A DNA stretch of 64,000 nucleotides from Psychrobacter immobilis (GCA_904846265.1 CAJHAA010000001.1:372001-436000), one strand, 5' to 3'. Shown: positions 11,941 to 22,826, counted from the first letter of the stretch. Made by a program: numbers and translations. The notes: a model not told the origin generated them from the letters alone.

Positions 11941-12111
11941 ATTTTAAAAGCCATTAATTCACTTGATGTTTGCATCTCTTGAAATTTGCCTACAAAGCTT
12001 GTTCTTACATATATTGCATAGCCAATTCAGCTTCATCTTTATGGTTTGACTGCAATTTATCTTGTTCTTAGCACCATTTTTAGAATGATGACATACCCTA
12101 GTTTAGTCTAT

Positions 12112-12137
12112 AAAAAAAGCCAGCTCAAAGCTGACTT
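12112..12137 (-). terminator. Rho-independent terminator of cysS
   Basis: On the minus strand AAGTCAGCT, a TTG loop and AGCTGGCTT form a nine-pair stem with one wobble, followed by a run of seven T residues. It lies about 40 bp after the cysS stop. Confidence 0.8.
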
Positions 12138-12179
12138 AGTTTGTGACTATCTATATGGGTGTTCTGTAACAGAATTGCC

Positions 12180-13640
12180 TTAAGCGCGGCGCCATGTCGT
12201 GCCAGCACGGCTATCTTCAAGCTCAATACCAGCATCTTTTAGCTGCTCACGTATCTCATCAGCACGCGCAAAGTTTTTATTGGTTTTGGCATCCGCACGC
12301 TCAATGATTAAACCATCGATAGTGTCATCGGTTAAACCATCATCCGCCTTGTCACCAATCACTGCTTGCAAAAACTGTTGAACTGGCTGCTGTAAAATAT
12401 TGAGTACCTGTGCCAACGCTTTGAGCTGCTCTGCTAATTGCCATGCGGTGTCTACATCTTCGGCTTTAATGGCTTTATTAATATCACGCGCCAGCCCAAA
12501 CAATACACTGATCGCCGTTGAACTATTAAAATCATCGTTCATGGCTTTGATAAAGTCTTGTCCGGCACTGCTACTATAAGCATCATTTATCAGCGTATCA
12601 CTGACTACGAGCGTCTGCCCTTTTTGTTGTTCGGCCAATTTTAATACATTATACAATCTGCTTAGGCTATTATGTGCTTCATCCAATGCGTTATCAGAAA
12701 AATTGACTTGGCTGCGATAATGGCTTGATAATAAGAAAAAGCGCACCGTTTCAGGTAGATATCTTGCCATCACGTCACGAATGGTAAAAAAGTTACCCAA
12801 CGACTTGGACATTTTTTCGCCATCGACATTAATGAAACCGACATGCATCCAGTTACGCGAGTATTCACAGCCAGTCGCGGCTTCAGACTGCGCTATCTCG
12901 TTTTCGTGATGCGGAAACTGTAAGTCATGACCACCGCCATGAATATCAAAGGTATTACCTAAGCACTTAGTCGACATCGCTGAGCATTCGATATGCCAAC
13001 CTGGACGCCCTTGTCCCCATGGTGATGCCCATTGCGGCTCATTAGGTTTTGCGGCTTTCCACAGCACAAAGTCAAACGGATTGCGTTTGTCATTTTCGAC
13101 ATCGACACGTGAACCTGCTTGCATCTCATCGAGATTACGCTTAGACAATTTACCATAATCTGCAAAATTATCGACGGCATAGTAGACATCACCATTGTCG
13201 CCTGCGTACGCATAGTCACCTGTGACCAAGGTCTCAATCATTTGCTGCATATCATCGATATGATCAGTCGCGCGCGGCTCAGCGTCTGGCATCTCGCAGC
13301 CAAGAGCGGTTGCATCTTCGTGCATGGCTTCAATAAAACGCTGCGTCAACGTACCAATCTCTTCGCCGTTTTCGGTGGCACGAGCGATGATCTTGTCATC
13401 GATATCGGTGATATTGCGCACATAATTAACGTCATAGCCTAACTGAGCCAACCAGCGCACTACCATGTCAAAACCAACCATCACCCGCGCATGCCCAATA
13501 TGACAATAATCATAAACGGTCATACCGCACACATACATGCCTACTTGCCCTGATTTGAGTGGTACAAACTGACGTTTTCCGCCAGTCAGTGAGTCATGAA
13601 TAGCAAGTTGAGACATCGCATCGGCAAGTGGTGTGGTCAT
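12180..13640 (-). CDS. cysS: Cysteinyl-tRNA synthetase
   Basis: This class I aminoacyl-tRNA synthetase charges tRNA-Cys. The 486-residue protein contains the zinc-site cysteine in [15 protein letters not shown], which also holds the HIGH motif, then IECSAM and HHENEIAQ (zinc and active site) and the KMSKSLGNF loop. The anticodon-binding helical domain ends in the typical [11 protein letters not shown] and GTTWRR segments. Length is close to E. coli CysRS (461). It is transcribed divergently from the cobalamin adenosyltransferase gene. Confidence 0.97.
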   Translation of the reverse strand: MTTPLADAMSQLAIHDSLTGGKRQFVPLKSGQVGMYVCGMTVYDYCHIGHARVMVGFDMVVRWLAQLGYDVNYVRNITDIDDKIIARATENGEEIGTLTQRFIEAMHEDATALGCEMPDAEPRATDHIDDMQQMIETLVTGDYAYAGDNGDVYYAVDNFADYGKLSKRNLDEMQAGSRVDVENDKRNPFDFVLWKAAKPNEPQWASPWGQGRPGWHIECSAMSTKCLGNTFDIHGGGHDLQFPHHENEIAQSEAATGCEYSRNWMHVGFINVDGEKMSKSLGNFFTIRDVMARYLPETVRFFLLSSHYRSQVNFSDNALDEAHNSLSRLYNVLKLAEQQKGQTLVVSDTLINDAYSSSAGQDFIKAMNDDFNSSTAISVLFGLARDINKAIKAEDVDTAWQLAEQLKALAQVLNILQQPVQQFLQAVIGDKADDGLTDDTIDGLIIERADAKTNKNFARADEIREQLKDAGIELEDSRAGTTWRRA

Positions 13641-13858
13641 GGTTAAAAAGCCTTTTAATATAAATGAAATAGATAAAATAAAAACAAAAATATAATCAAT
13701 GTTTGGATATTAAACAGTACTGACTATGGTCGTTATAACTGTAAAAACAGCGGCAACATAAAACCTAACCCATTATCTTAGCGAAAACAGCCATAAAATA
13801 CTACAATGAGCCCGCAACTAACATCATTCAATCATAAAAAACTGTTAAGGATTTAGAT

Positions 13859-14455
13859 ATGGGCAATCGTTTAAGCAAAATATATACGCGTACTGGAGAT
13901 GACGGTAGCACTGGCATGGCAGACGGCAGCCGCGTCAGCAAAGCAGACAATCTATTTAGCGTAATGGGTGATATCGACGAGCTTAACTCACACATTGGTC
14001 TGGTACGTGCTCAGTTACAGCATAATAAAGGACAGTCTATAGAGAAGGAATTTTCTCAAGCGTTAGTCATCATTCAGCATTTATTGTTTAATATCGGTGG
14101 TGAGCTGGCTATGCCAGAATATGAGGGCGTCAATGCCACTCACATTACATGGTTAGAACAGCAAATTGATGCGATGAATATGACCTTGCCGCCGCTAAAA
14201 GATTTTATCTTGCCCACAGGTTCGGTATTGGTCAGCCAACTACATGTTGCGCGTACGGTCTGTCGCCGTGCTGAGCGCCAAGCAGTGCTACTACAGCAAG
14301 AGCGTCCACAAGCGATTCGCAGTACGGCCGTGAGTTTTATCAATCGCTTATCGGATTGGTTGTTTGTCGCTGCTCGCTTTTGTACAGATCCAAACAAAGT
14401 CTCTGAAGTCTTATGGGACAGTCAGGTATTACAAAAATTCGCTGATAAAAAATAA
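13859..14455 (+). CDS. Cob(I)alamin adenosyltransferase, PduO type
   Basis: This enzyme transfers the adenosyl group of ATP to cob(I)alamin to make adenosylcobalamin. The 198-residue protein carries the PduO-type ATP motif IYTRTGDDGSTG at residues 8-19, then GDIDELNSHIG and the signature helices RTVCRRAERQ and NRLSDWLFVAARF. Length matches the family (~190). It stands alone; no B12-dependent enzyme or cobalamin synthesis gene is adjacent and no cobalamin riboswitch is recognisable in the 218-bp upstream gap. Confidence 0.93.
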   Translation: MGNRLSKIYTRTGDDGSTGMADGSRVSKADNLFSVMGDIDELNSHIGLVRAQLQHNKGQSIEKEFSQALVIIQHLLFNIGGELAMPEYEGVNATHITWLEQQIDAMNMTLPPLKDFILPTGSVLVSQLHVARTVCRRAERQAVLLQQERPQAIRSTAVSFINRLSDWLFVAARFCTDPNKVSEVLWDSQVLQKFADKK

Positions 14456-14528
14456 TTGCGCATGACTACTTCAGTGGACTAAAACGCTAAAATAATACCC
14501 TAGAATCAAGCCCTAGAATAAAATATAA

Positions 14529-14560
14529 AAAAGCCCGCAACCTTAACACTGCGGGCTTTT
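14529..14560. terminator. Bidirectional terminator
   Basis: AAAAGCCCGCA and TGCGGGCTTTT form a perfect 11-bp stem with T runs on both strands, between two convergent genes (13859-14455 and 14625-15560). Confidence 0.88.
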
Positions 14561-14624
14561 TACTGACTGATTAATACTATTCAGTCACGACAATATTGTT
14601 TGAGAACAGCTTAAATCTTACTAA

Positions 14625-15560
14625 TTAGTAAGTAGCGCTGTCATCTTCAATAATGACCATATCGATACTTTCATCTTTAGGTACTGATTTCGGTACGGCT
14701 GGTGTGGCTGGGGTTTTAACCTCAGGAGTGGCTGACGCGCTGCTATCCGTATTACTACTGCTTGGATTGTTGATAGTCGGCGGCGTGGCAGGCTGAGTAG
14801 GACGAATCGGCTCAACTGGCTTGACTACTTGAGGCTGACGAACGGGTGCTGACTGACTGTCATCGTTTTGTGCTGCACGGCGCTCAGTGCTACGTTGGGC
14901 GCGCTGCTCATCCATCGCTGATTTAAATACAGAACCTGCCATCACATCGGCGACCACAGTAATCAATGCTGGCTGCCCAGCAATACGTGTGCGTACTTGA
15001 CCGCCTTGAGTACCAACGACATAGGTAAAGGCATCATCAACCAACATGTTATTGTTGATACGAATATTATTTTGCGCTAAGCGTGATTGTAGGCTCGGCA
15101 GATTGTTGGCTGCTTGTACTTGACTGGCTTGATACAAATCTTCGCTTGGTAACGTCATGCTCACGCTTGCCTGACAAGTCGTCATACCATTGTCATTGGC
15201 TGCTTGTAAAACTGCAGCATTTTGTACATCAATCACAATGCCGTTGGTTTTATTAGTGATAGCGCCGCTAGCGAGACTGATCTCTGCATCATTTGCGTAG
15301 TTGGCAGCCAGCGTTTGTGCTTGTTGATTGAGCGTGTTTTTTAGAGCCGTTTTGAGACGATCTTGTACCATTGGGTCATCACAGCTCACCGCAGTAGCTG
15401 CGGTGTTTTCAGTAGACGCAGACTCTTGCTCTGTGAGCTCTGCCGCCTCAGTGGTATCTTCCTTCTCTGAGCGATCACAGCCAGCAAGCGCTAAACCACA
15501 TACCATGCCAATACCAGCCACTTTATACCACTTGCTCACGTTTTTATTTGCTACGCTCAT
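14625..15560 (-). CDS. Putative lipoprotein with Pro/Thr-rich C-terminal tail
   Basis: The 311-residue protein begins with a lipoprotein signal (VAGIGMVCGLALAGC, lipobox cysteine about residue 28), then an acidic linker rich in Glu and Thr. The central ~130 residues (DPMVQDRLKTALKNTL onward) form a mixed alpha/beta region I do not recognise. From about residue 225 it is low-complexity and proline-rich (PQVVKPVEPIRPTQPATPP), ending in an acidic stretch. The layout suggests an envelope-anchored protein with a flexible tail. No function can be assigned. Monocistronic. Confidence 0.75.
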   Translation of the reverse strand: MSVANKNVSKWYKVAGIGMVCGLALAGCDRSEKEDTTEAAELTEQESASTENTAATAVSCDDPMVQDRLKTALKNTLNQQAQTLAANYANDAEISLASGAITNKTNGIVIDVQNAAVLQAANDNGMTTCQASVSMTLPSEDLYQASQVQAANNLPSLQSRLAQNNIRINNNMLVDDAFTYVVGTQGGQVRTRIAGQPALITVVADVMAGSVFKSAMDEQRAQRSTERRAAQNDDSQSAPVRQPQVVKPVEPIRPTQPATPPTINNPSSSNTDSSASATPEVKTPATPAVPKSVPKDESIDMVIIEDDSATY

Positions 15561-15998
15561 ATTTCTTTTGCTCCCAATTTACTAATACGTACCGCCACTG
15601 ATGGACAGTGATTGATGTTCAAACCGCAACCCTAGCTGCCCTAGGTTTGAAAACCAGATTATTATACGGTGTTTAAATAAAATGTTCATTAGTGTAGCCC
15701 ATGGATATACAAATAACGCCCCTCATTATAGGTAAAACCTGTACTTAGTTGCAAAAACATAACAAATACATACTTATGAATTCGCTGTAAATACGCTTTT
15801 AGACTATCGCTATCAACTAAGGTCTGTTGAATGTTTGACAGACAGTAAACCGATTCTAAAATTTCGCTCAGCTCATATCTATAAAGTTTTTGGATAAAAA
15901 GAACCACATAGTAATATTGCTTTATCGATCAAATTTTATTAGACGCTGTTGTTTTAGCACTATATGATTGCGCGTATCACTAACCAACCATATAAATT
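15561..15998. other. Intergenic region without a supported gene
   Basis: This 438-bp gap lies between divergent genes and should hold both promoters. A 72-codon frame on the minus strand (15689-15907) starts with GTG, has no ribosome binding site and no recognisable domain, so it is not called. Confidence 0.5.
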
Positions 15999-16727
15999 AT
16001 GATAAATTTTGAAAACACGCTTTTATTGGGTCATCGCGGTGCGCGTGGCGAAGCATTAGAAAATACCTTTTCAGGCTTTGAGTACGCTCAACGTCTCAAC
16101 ACTCAGGGTCTAGCAGGGGTTGAGTTTGATGTACAACTGAGTGCGGATGGTCATTTAATCGTGTTTCATGATGACACGCTGCAACGCATGTGTGGTCAGC
16201 AAGCACGTGTTGATCAGTTGAATCTTACTGAGATTCAACGCCATTCGCAGTTTGGTCATCAGATTATCACATTAGGGCAGGTAGCGCCGTTGCTAAAGGG
16301 CTTTACTGATATTGAACTGGAAATTAAAACGCATGACCGTACTGATTACGCTAAATTGGTAAAAGCATTGACACGCAACCTTATCGATAGCCCACTTGCC
16401 AAACTACCCATTGTGCTGACCAGTTTTGATGTAGAGCTACATGTTCGCTTGCAACGTCATCCATTACTCAAGCAGATCTCTCGCGGCTTGCTCATTCGCA
16501 CACCTGAAGTCTTAATGACTGCACCGAATACCGCCTTGCAACTTGGCTGTATTCAGCTAGGCATCCACTATCCGCTTATTAGTCGAGCGGTCATTGAACA
16601 TAGCCACCGTTATGGCTTGCCAGTGAGTGCGTGGACGGTCAATGATATTGACACGATTAAACAGCTGATCGCGTGGCAAGCTGACGTCATCATCACTGAT
16701 TATCCAAGTCATTTACTGCTGGGTTAA
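15999..16727 (+). CDS. Glycerophosphodiester phosphodiesterase
   Basis: The 242-residue protein hydrolyses glycerophosphodiesters to glycerol-3-phosphate and an alcohol. The GDPD barrel is evident: LLGHRGARGEALENT near the N-terminus (catalytic His-Arg and metal Glu), VEFDVQLSADGHLIVFHDD (metal Glu/Asp and second catalytic His), IELEIK, and a C-terminal SAWTVND and DVIITDYP. No signal peptide is seen, so it is probably cytoplasmic (UgpQ-like). It precedes a fatty acid desaturase gene by 224 bp on the same strand, but that gene has its own likely promoter. Confidence 0.93.
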   Translation: MINFENTLLLGHRGARGEALENTFSGFEYAQRLNTQGLAGVEFDVQLSADGHLIVFHDDTLQRMCGQQARVDQLNLTEIQRHSQFGHQIITLGQVAPLLKGFTDIELEIKTHDRTDYAKLVKALTRNLIDSPLAKLPIVLTSFDVELHVRLQRHPLLKQISRGLLIRTPEVLMTAPNTALQLGCIQLGIHYPLISRAVIEHSHRYGLPVSAWTVNDIDTIKQLIAWQADVIITDYPSHLLLG

Positions 16728-16877
16728 TAAGCATCGCCTTTATTTGATTTATTTAAAATCATCTACATATCTACGGTGTTACTTACACTTCTCCTCAATG
16801 CCTGATAAGTCATCCATTATTTTCGTTAATACATTCCATAATCAATACAAGTTATTGTTATTTAGCAATATTTTTAC

Positions 16878-16918
16878 AGTGTATAACTGTTCACTTTATT
16901 GATTTTTTAAGGTATCAT
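16878..16918 (+). promoter_or_regulatory. Candidate promoter and overlapping operator of the desaturase gene
   Basis: TTCACT (16890-16895) and TATCAT (16913-16918) are spaced by 17 bp and lie 34 bp before the start codon. The 18-bp imperfect dyad AGTGTATAACTGTTCACT (16878-16895) covers the -35. A site of this shape before a desaturase gene recalls the DesT-type repressor sites of Pseudomonas; that link is an inference. Confidence 0.4.
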
Positions 16919-16951
16919 ATAGGCTTAAATTAATACCGCTAGGGATATTAT

Positions 16952-18355
16952 ATGATTGCAAAAAAAGCACTTGGCTTACCGCTTAAAGGCTTACGTTTCG
17001 CTATCAAATCTGGTGATACGCTTATCAAAGCCGCCAGCACTCAAGCCACACGTTTTAAGACACGTTTTGACGAGAGTAAAAATGCAAGCTCGCTTAATGA
17101 GCAGCCTGTTGCCAAACGCAACTACGCTCATGCTGCGGGAGAGCAAGATGTCGCTACTAAAGAAGACAGCATTGATATGCGCGAGTTTGAGTTTACAAAA
17201 GCGCCGATCAACTGGATTCCAGCGACTATTCTAGTAGCCACACCTATTGCTGCTGCGATCATTACACCATGGTATTTGTTTACTCATGATGTTAGCGCGC
17301 CAGTTTGGGGCGTATTTGGTGCCTTTATGGTATGGACAGGCATTAGCATTACCGCTGGTTATCATCGCCTGCTATCGCATCGTGCTTATAAAGCGCATCC
17401 GATCGTCAAAAACTTTTTATTGCTAGGTTCTACCTTTGCCGTACAAGGTTCAGCGTTTGATTGGGTTTCTGGTCACCGTACGCATCATCGTCATGTCGAT
17501 GACCGCTTAGAAGACCCGTACTCAGCAAAGCGTGGCTTTTTCTTTAGTCATATGGGCTGGATGCTACGCAATTATCCTAGCGGTAAATTTGACTATAAAA
17601 ATATCCCTGACCTAACCAAAGATAGAACCTTACAGATTCAGCATAAATATTACGGTTTATGGGTTGCGGCATTGAACATCGGTGTGGTCGCTGCGATCGG
17701 TTGGTTATTGGGTGATGTTTGGGGTACTTTAGTCATCGTAGGCTTACTACGCCTGGTACTGACGCACCACTTTACCTTCTTTATTAACTCGCTATGTCAT
17801 ATGTTTGGCACGCGTCCTTATACGGATACTAATACTGCCCGTGATAACTTCTTCTTAGCTATCTTTACGTGGGGTGAGGGTTATCATAACTACCATCACT
17901 TCTTCCAATACGACTATCGTAATGGCGTAAAATGGTGGCAGTATGATCCAACCAAATGGCTGATTGCTGGCCTATCAAAGCTGGGCTTAACCAGTGAGCT
18001 ACGTACCGTTGATGACACCACTATCAAGCATGCAGAAGTACAAATGCAATTTAAAGCGGCACAGCAGCAGATTGATACGGCAGCAGTGGGCGGTCTTGAT
18101 CTTCCTCATGCCATGAAAAGCTTCCAAGATCGTATTAAGTTTGAATATGATGCCTTTATGCAGACTGTTGAAGAATGGCAAGCGCTCAAAGCCAAAACGA
18201 TTGAGCTGAAAAAGACAGAATATGCCGATCGCTTGCATGAAGTGGAAGATGAGCTAAAGCACGACTATGCTAAGATTGAACAAAAAATTCTTGAGCATAA
18301 TAGCAATTTAAAAACCGCGTTTCGCTCGATTGGTATCAGTAAAAAAGCGGCATAA
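16952..18355 (+). CDS. Acyl (delta-9-type) fatty acid desaturase with C-terminal coiled coil
   Basis: This membrane di-iron desaturase introduces a double bond into acyl chains, important for membrane fluidity in cold. The three histidine boxes are present: HRLLSH near residue 138, HRTHHRH near 174, and GEGYHNYHH near 310. Four hydrophobic segments lie in between. Unusual parts are an N-terminal ~70-residue hydrophilic extension and a C-terminal ~110-residue charged region (about 355-467) predicted as coiled coil, making it 467 residues against ~300-400 for typical acyl-CoA desaturases. GGGA precedes the ATG. A terminator follows. Confidence 0.92.
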   Translation: MIAKKALGLPLKGLRFAIKSGDTLIKAASTQATRFKTRFDESKNASSLNEQPVAKRNYAHAAGEQDVATKEDSIDMREFEFTKAPINWIPATILVATPIAAAIITPWYLFTHDVSAPVWGVFGAFMVWTGISITAGYHRLLSHRAYKAHPIVKNFLLLGSTFAVQGSAFDWVSGHRTHHRHVDDRLEDPYSAKRGFFFSHMGWMLRNYPSGKFDYKNIPDLTKDRTLQIQHKYYGLWVAALNIGVVAAIGWLLGDVWGTLVIVGLLRLVLTHHFTFFINSLCHMFGTRPYTDTNTARDNFFLAIFTWGEGYHNYHHFFQYDYRNGVKWWQYDPTKWLIAGLSKLGLTSELRTVDDTTIKHAEVQMQFKAAQQQIDTAAVGGLDLPHAMKSFQDRIKFEYDAFMQTVEEWQALKAKTIELKKTEYADRLHEVEDELKHDYAKIEQKILEHNSNLKTAFRSIGISKKAA

Positions 18356-18678
18356 TCGCTGATTATTAAACTGTATTTTATTACCTTTGTGACGAACGAT
18401 AATTGTAAAGCCTCTCCTTCCCTCTATCTGTAGCAGATAGAGGGATTTTTTTGCTTATCCTTTATAGATCGTGTCGAACATTGATTTATGAAAATAAAAA
18501 GGACAAGTGGAAGCAATATCTTTGTTTGATAGGCTAAATGCATTCAATATTACTCATGGTTTTTGGGTGCGCTATTACAAGAGATGGACAGAGTGAAACG
18601 ATGTAATATCAAGGCTATGCTATAGTGTTTTTATCACCCCTACACTTTACTTATACTTCAAAAGCAGGAACGGCTTGT
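18356..18678. other. Intergenic region between the desaturase gene and selO
   Basis: It contains the desaturase terminator (18420-18452) and about 220 bp of AT-rich DNA that should include the selO promoter. Nothing else is recognisable. Confidence 0.5.
18420..18452 (+). terminator. Rho-independent terminator of the desaturase gene
   Basis: CCCTCTATCT and AGATAGAGGG form a perfect 10-bp stem with a GTAGC loop, followed by seven T residues. Confidence 0.9.
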
Positions 18679-20145
18679 ATGCGCTATAAAAATACCTATG
18701 TCAATCTAGACACTCGCCTTTATCATGAGCAACCGCCGACGCCGCTGGACAATCCACGTGCTGGACACTTCAACATGCACGTTGCGCAGCAGTTAGGCTG
18801 GACAGATGATGAAGATCTGATGACACATTGGGTAGAGATACTCAGTGGTCAATACGTGCCAGCGGATTTTAAGCCATTGGCCATGGTTTATGCGGGTCAC
18901 CAATTTGGGCAATGGGCAGGTCAATTGGGTGATGGGCGCGGCTTGCTGATGGCACAAGTGCTCGATAACAATAATCAATTGCAAGACTTGCACCTTAAGG
19001 GCATTGGTCTGACGCCTTATTCGCGGATGGGTGATGGGCGTGCTGTCCTGCGTAGTACCATTCGCGAGTATTTATGTGGCCATGCCCTTACACAATTAGG
19101 TGTTTCTTCCTCTAATGCTTTGGGGTTTGTTGTCTCCGATACGAGGGTGCGCCGTGAGCGTATAGAGGCTGGCGCAGCATTGATGCGCGTGGCTGACAGC
19201 CATATTCGCTTGGGTCATATCGAGTGGATTGCCAGCTTTGCACCCGATTTGCTCGCTGAGTTCACCGATTATATGATCGACACTTATTATTCAGAGTGCC
19301 GTGATAGTGACGCTCCGATACTGACATTTTTAACCACGGTGGTCGAACGAACTGCACGAATGATCGCTGACTGGCAACTGATTGGCTTTGCTCATGGGGT
19401 AATGAATACCGATAACCTCTCTATCACTGGTAGCACCTTAGACTTTGGTCCATTTGGTTTTATGGAGCGTTTTAATCCTGCTTGGATCAACAACCACTCT
19501 GATCATACTGGTCGCTACGCTTATCAGAATCAACCTGCTATTGGTCACTGGAACCTCAATGCTTGGCTGCCACATTTTATGCGCTTAGAGGGCGTAACAC
19601 GTGAGGCGTTAGCAGACTGTCTAGCGCCTTATGAAGCCACATTTATGCAGCACTATCAGCAAGGGCTTTGTCGTAAGCTTGGGCTGCCGCATGCAAAAGA
19701 GAGTCTAACCTTGGCTTTTGAATGGTTAACCTTGTTAGAAGACAACTTGCTGGATTATACCAATAGCTTCCGTGCGCTACTCGGTTTGGTCGCGCCGAAT
19801 GAGCACCATTATGAAGAGCACCTATTGTCAATCATGACGAATGAGCTTAGCGATGATGCCCAGCAAGTCTGGCAAGATTGGTCGACTCGTTATATGGCGC
19901 AAATACAGCAGCTGCCACTTGAGCAAGTTATCGATGATATGCAGCACAACAATCCTGTTTATGTACTGCGCAATAGTATGGCGCAGCGTGCCATTACGGC
20001 AGCAGAACAAGGACAGTTCGAAGAAGTGAGTCGAGTATTCGATTTACTGGCTAATCCTTATCAGGTACAAGCAATCGCTACCCTTCTCGATACGATGCCG
20101 CCTACCCCACATGCGCCGCAAATGCCGATTAGTTGCTCGTCTTAA
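18679..20145 (+). CDS. selO: Protein adenylyltransferase SelO (YdiU/UPF0061)
   Basis: SelO is a pseudokinase-fold enzyme that transfers AMP from ATP to protein Ser/Thr/Tyr residues in redox homeostasis. The 488-residue product carries family hallmarks: YAGHQFGQWAGQLGDGRG, HLKGIGLTPYSRMGDGRAVL, HGVMNTDNLSI and DFGPFGFMERF, then NHSDHTGRYAYQNQP. It ends in CSS, so a cysteine sits at the antepenultimate position used for selenocysteine in eukaryotic SelO. The frame is open upstream to 18625, but AGGA nine bases before the ATG at 18679 and homologous start (MRYKNTYVNL) support the later start. Confidence 0.94.
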   Translation: MRYKNTYVNLDTRLYHEQPPTPLDNPRAGHFNMHVAQQLGWTDDEDLMTHWVEILSGQYVPADFKPLAMVYAGHQFGQWAGQLGDGRGLLMAQVLDNNNQLQDLHLKGIGLTPYSRMGDGRAVLRSTIREYLCGHALTQLGVSSSNALGFVVSDTRVRRERIEAGAALMRVADSHIRLGHIEWIASFAPDLLAEFTDYMIDTYYSECRDSDAPILTFLTTVVERTARMIADWQLIGFAHGVMNTDNLSITGSTLDFGPFGFMERFNPAWINNHSDHTGRYAYQNQPAIGHWNLNAWLPHFMRLEGVTREALADCLAPYEATFMQHYQQGLCRKLGLPHAKESLTLAFEWLTLLEDNLLDYTNSFRALLGLVAPNEHHYEEHLLSIMTNELSDDAQQVWQDWSTRYMAQIQQLPLEQVIDDMQHNNPVYVLRNSMAQRAITAAEQGQFEEVSRVFDLLANPYQVQAIATLLDTMPPTPHAPQMPISCSS

Positions 20146-20492
20146 TGATATGTTATTAAAATGCTATTCTGTAATATTTTGAAACATTATGAGATTAAGG
20201 TTGATATTTAACCCTATTTTTTGGCATTATTAATTGGCTAAATAATGAATATCATTTTACTATATTATTCTCGCCGTTCACGGCAGCTGACTAGGCAGTG
20301 AATTGGCAATAGTGCTAGAATAACTATTCCACTAGATTACTTTTTTGGCTCAATGCTTAATCGCTAATCCTGACACTTTAAATTATTAACTGTTTAGCGT
20401 CACGTTGCCCTTAGAGGATTATTATTCCATGATTTTTTGAGGGTAAAACGTTATTTTTATCTCCATTTACTTTATTCCAATTTATTCTAACC
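20146..20492. other. Intergenic region upstream of maeB
   Basis: This AT-rich 347-bp gap contains a weak hairpin (GGTT/AACC followed by CTATTTTTT near 20198-20222) that may terminate selO, and presumably the maeB promoter. No gene is seen. Confidence 0.45.
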
Positions 20493-22826
20493 ATGGCAAT
20501 TATTATGAATGACGATACCACTTTGAATACGGATAACCTTAGTACAGAAAAAGAGCAGTTTGAACAAGCTGCCTTACATTATCATGAGTTCCCACGTCCA
20601 GGCAAAATCTCTGTCACCCCTATTAAGCAGTTGGCAAACCAACGTGACTTAGCACTTGCCTACTCACCAGGTGTGGCAGTTCCTTGTCTTGAGATTCAAA
20701 GAGATCCGACGTTAGCGGCTAAATATACCGCCCGTAGCAACTTGGTTGGTGTTATCACCAATGGTACTGCGGTACTGGGTCTAGGTAATATCGGGCCATT
20801 GGCATCGAAGCCTGTGATGGAAGGTAAAGGGGTTCTATTCAAAAAATTCGCAGGTATCGACGTTTTTGATATTGAAATTGCACAAAATGATCCAGACAAA
20901 TTTATCGAAGCCGTTGCTTCTCTTGAGCCTACTTTCGGTGGCATCAATCTAGAAGACATCAAAGCACCAGAATGTTTCAAAATTGAGCGTGAATTACGTA
21001 AGCGCATGAACATTCCAGTATTTCACGATGACCAACATGGTACGTCAATCATTGTTGCAGCAGCGATGCTCAACGCGCTATTGATTACTGGCAAAAAAAT
21101 CGAAGAGATTAAAATCGTCTGTTCAGGTGCCGGTGCCGCCGCCATTTCTTGTTTAGATATTATTTGCGCACTTGGTGTAAACAAAAATAATATCTTTGTT
21201 TCAGATTCACGCGGTATCATTACGACTATCCGTGAAAATCTTGACGAAACCAAACAGCGCTATGCGCGTGAGACGACTGCGACCACTATCGACGAAGTGA
21301 TGGATGATGTCGATATGTTCCTTGGTTTATCGATGCCTGGTACGTTATCTGAAGATATGGTTCGCCGTATGGCAAAAGACCCTATCGTCTTTGCACTTGC
21401 TAACCCAACGCCTGAGATCATGCCAGAATTGGCGCACGCCGTACGTCCAGATGTCATCATGGCAACGGGTCGCTCAGACTATCCAAACCAAGTAAACAAC
21501 GCTTTATGCTTCCCTTATATCTTCCGCGGCGCATTAGATGTTGGTGCCACGACTGTTAACGAAGAGATGAAAGTCGCTTGCGTAAGAGCTATCGCTGCGA
21601 TGGCACACGTTGAAGCAACGCCGACCACCAGCGCTAGAAACATTGAAAAAATGCAAAGTTTCGGTCGTGATTACTTGATTCCAGGACCTTTAGAGCCAAA
21701 CCTAATCATCGAGATCGCGTCTGCGGTCGCTCAAGCTGCGATGGACTCAGGCGTTGCAACCTTACCTATCGCTGATATGCAAGCTTATCGTCAGCGTCTG
21801 TCTGAGTTTGTCTATAACTCTGCATTCGTGATGAAACCAATCTTTGCTCGCGCTAAAGCCGATCCAAAACGTATCGTTTACTGTGAAGGTGAAGACAATA
21901 ATATCTTACTCGCTGTGCAAGTGGTCGTTGATGAAAAGCTAGCACAACCTATTTTAATTGGTCGTCCTTCAGTCATCGAAGCCAATATCGAAAAACTAGG
22001 GTTACGTCTAAAAGATGGCGAAAACGTTACAATCGTTAACGTTGATGACGATCCTCGTTATAAAGACTACTGGCAGGGTTACTACGAGAAGAACAAACGT
22101 CTTGGTGTAAGTATTGAACTTGCTCGCCGTGATGTTCGTCGTAAGACCACATTGATCGGCTCACTATTGGTCGAAAATGGCGCTGCAGATGGTATGGTAT
22201 GTGGTACGTTTAGCCATTATCAGTTGCACTTAAAATATGTACAAAGCGTTATTGGCAAAAAAGAAGGTGTGAACGACTTCTATGCTATGAATGCGGTACT
22301 CATGCAAGATCGTAATATTTTCATCGCCGATACTTATATCCATGAAGATCCAACGGCTGAACAATTGGCTGAAATGACTGTCTTGGCGGTTGATCAGTTA
22401 CGTCGCTTTGGTATTACACCCCGTGTCGCACTAGTTTCTCATTCTAACTTTGGTGCTTCAAATCGCACCAGTGCTGTAAAAATGCGCAAGGTCTATGAAC
22501 TGCTGACAGATATGAATGTAGACTTTGAATTTGACGGCGAGATGCAAGGTGACGCCGCGTTGAATGAACATATTCGTTTAAACAACATGCCATCAAGTCC
22601 GTTGAAAGGTGCTGCAAATCTGCTCATCTTACCAACACTTGACGCCTCAAATATTGCCTTTAACTTACTCAAGACAGCAACTGGTAGCGCCTCTATTGGT
22701 CCTATTTTATTAGGTACTAGCAAACCGGTACATATTCTCACACCATCAGCAACTGCACGTGGTATCGTCAATATGACCGCTCTTTCCGTTACTGAAGCTC
22801 AAGATTTGGCGAGCGAAAATCAGTAA
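20493..22826 (+). CDS. maeB: NADP-dependent malic enzyme with phosphotransacetylase-like domain
   Basis: MaeB decarboxylates malate to pyruvate with NADP reduction. The 777-residue length equals the two-domain class: malic enzyme at residues ~20-440 ([65 protein letters not shown]) and a C-terminal phosphate-acetyltransferase-like regulatory domain at ~450-770 ([26 protein letters not shown]). An alternative ATG lies four codons in, and neither start has a clear Shine-Dalgarno sequence. A second, NAD-type malic enzyme is encoded at 24815-26497. Confidence 0.96.
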   Translation: MAIIMNDDTTLNTDNLSTEKEQFEQAALHYHEFPRPGKISVTPIKQLANQRDLALAYSPGVAVPCLEIQRDPTLAAKYTARSNLVGVITNGTAVLGLGNIGPLASKPVMEGKGVLFKKFAGIDVFDIEIAQNDPDKFIEAVASLEPTFGGINLEDIKAPECFKIERELRKRMNIPVFHDDQHGTSIIVAAAMLNALLITGKKIEEIKIVCSGAGAAAISCLDIICALGVNKNNIFVSDSRGIITTIRENLDETKQRYARETTATTIDEVMDDVDMFLGLSMPGTLSEDMVRRMAKDPIVFALANPTPEIMPELAHAVRPDVIMATGRSDYPNQVNNALCFPYIFRGALDVGATTVNEEMKVACVRAIAAMAHVEATPTTSARNIEKMQSFGRDYLIPGPLEPNLIIEIASAVAQAAMDSGVATLPIADMQAYRQRLSEFVYNSAFVMKPIFARAKADPKRIVYCEGEDNNILLAVQVVVDEKLAQPILIGRPSVIEANIEKLGLRLKDGENVTIVNVDDDPRYKDYWQGYYEKNKRLGVSIELARRDVRRKTTLIGSLLVENGAADGMVCGTFSHYQLHLKYVQSVIGKKEGVNDFYAMNAVLMQDRNIFIADTYIHEDPTAEQLAEMTVLAVDQLRRFGITPRVALVSHSNFGASNRTSAVKMRKVYELLTDMNVDFEFDGEMQGDAALNEHIRLNNMPSSPLKGAANLLILPTLDASNIAFNLLKTATGSASIGPILLGTSKPVHILTPSATARGIVNMTALSVTEAQDLASENQ

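Noticed and set aside
13641..13858. Cobalamin riboswitch before the adenosyltransferase gene
   Set aside because: No B12-box-like conserved sequence or extended structure is visible in the 218-bp gap.
15689..15907. 72-codon frame on the minus strand between a lipoprotein gene and a glycerophosphodiesterase gene
   Set aside because: GTG start, no ribosome binding site, no recognisable motif and composition like surrounding non-coding DNA.
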